A DNA stretch of 5,504 nt from Candidatus Zixiibacteriota bacterium (lineage in GTDB: Bacteria > Zixibacteria > MSB-5A5 > SM1-73), in contig JAOZNS010000032.1 of the NCBI GenBank assembly GCA_029933635.1, forward strand, positions 1-5,504, read 5' to 3'. Position numbers and translations under genes: made by a program. Positions 5,282-5,504 of the stretch are shown here, piece after piece; the first letter of the stretch is position 1, and the number at the start of each line of letters is the position of its first letter. The notes under the pieces were generated by a model. It was not told where the DNA came from. It did no database searches and saw nothing but the letters and a program-made list of their open reading frames with translations.

Positions 5282-5504
5282 GAAGATCGATTATAGGGCT
5301 TCTAAGGAAGCCATTTTGGATTGCGCATCACCTCTACACCTTTTGTGTGCAAAAAATGTCTTGACTGAAGGGTCGCAGAGTTTTGCTATAGAATTTGGTG
5401 AATCCTTTCTGCTCCACAACTTTCAAAAATTATCCCTCCAGTGTCCTACACAATGCAGGTAATATTCTGTTGTATATTCTCCCAGATGTTTGAATCGCTT
5501 GGTC
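5282..5504. other. Unassigned right-end sequence, possibly decayed transposase
   Basis: No gene is convincing here. A plus-strand frame open from 5268 to 5462 contains EGSQSFAIEF (5367-5396), faintly like the D-R-G-S-Q-F-T-S-x-E-F segment around the second catalytic Asp of IS3 transposases, and lies downstream of the remnant in the expected order but in another frame and about ten residues too far away. The catalytic Asp itself is not kept. A 6-bp hairpin, GGCTTC-TAAG-GAAGCC, sits at 5297-5312. No terminal inverted repeat of an insertion sequence is identifiable within the window. Confidence 0.35.

Noticed and set aside
5268..5462. 64-codon plus-strand open frame as an independent gene
   Set aside because: There is no good ribosome binding site spacing, its start overlaps the transposase-like frame, and its only recognisable feature is a faint transposase-like stretch; treated as decayed sequence.

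Overview
The window reads as one minus-strand bacterial housekeeping block followed by a gene-poor flank. In transcription order (high to low coordinates) the genes are holB (DNA polymerase III delta-prime clamp-loader subunit), ricT/yaaT (PSP1-domain protein), metG (methionyl-tRNA synthetase) and tatD (TatD-family metal-dependent DNase, cut by the left window edge). This is the order known from the holB-yaaT-(yabA...)-metS-yabD neighbourhood of Bacillus subtilis, here condensed to four genes. Replication, RNA processing, translation and nucleic-acid turnover genes lie in one direction. The gaps between them are fairly long (80, 207 and 186 bp), so each gene may have some control of its own rather than being tightly coupled.

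The organism is a bacterium of moderate GC content. Starts at holB (ATG), ricT (GTG) and metG (TTG) are all plausible, and ricT and metG have strong AAGGAG-type ribosome binding sites. The gene order recalls Firmicutes. However, delta-prime carries an extra segment after its zinc module (a 'HPDV.VIFPIP' stretch and a charged helix), which I associate from memory with Bacteroidetes and related FCB or candidate-phylum bacteria. I therefore leave the phylum open.

Region by region: 1-492 is the N-terminal two thirds of TatD. 493-678 is an intergenic leader with a possible structure over the tatD ribosome binding site. 679-2604 is metG. 2605-2811 is a structured spacer with a perfect 9-bp hairpin, a 14-bp palindrome and a short stem followed by T6 just before the metG ribosome binding site. 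2812-3633 is ricT, 3634-3713 is a short spacer, and 3714-4823 is holB. 4824-5107 is an AT-rich non-coding stretch with short direct repeats and a terminator-like hairpin. 5108-5281 on the plus strand is a decayed fragment resembling the DDE (rve) domain of IS3-type transposases, perhaps continued out of frame to about 5462. The right end looks like degraded mobile-element DNA next to the start of the core cluster.

I see no previously undescribed system here. The most checkable points are the metG leader structures, the altered nucleotide-binding motifs and extra segment in delta-prime, and the transposase remnant.
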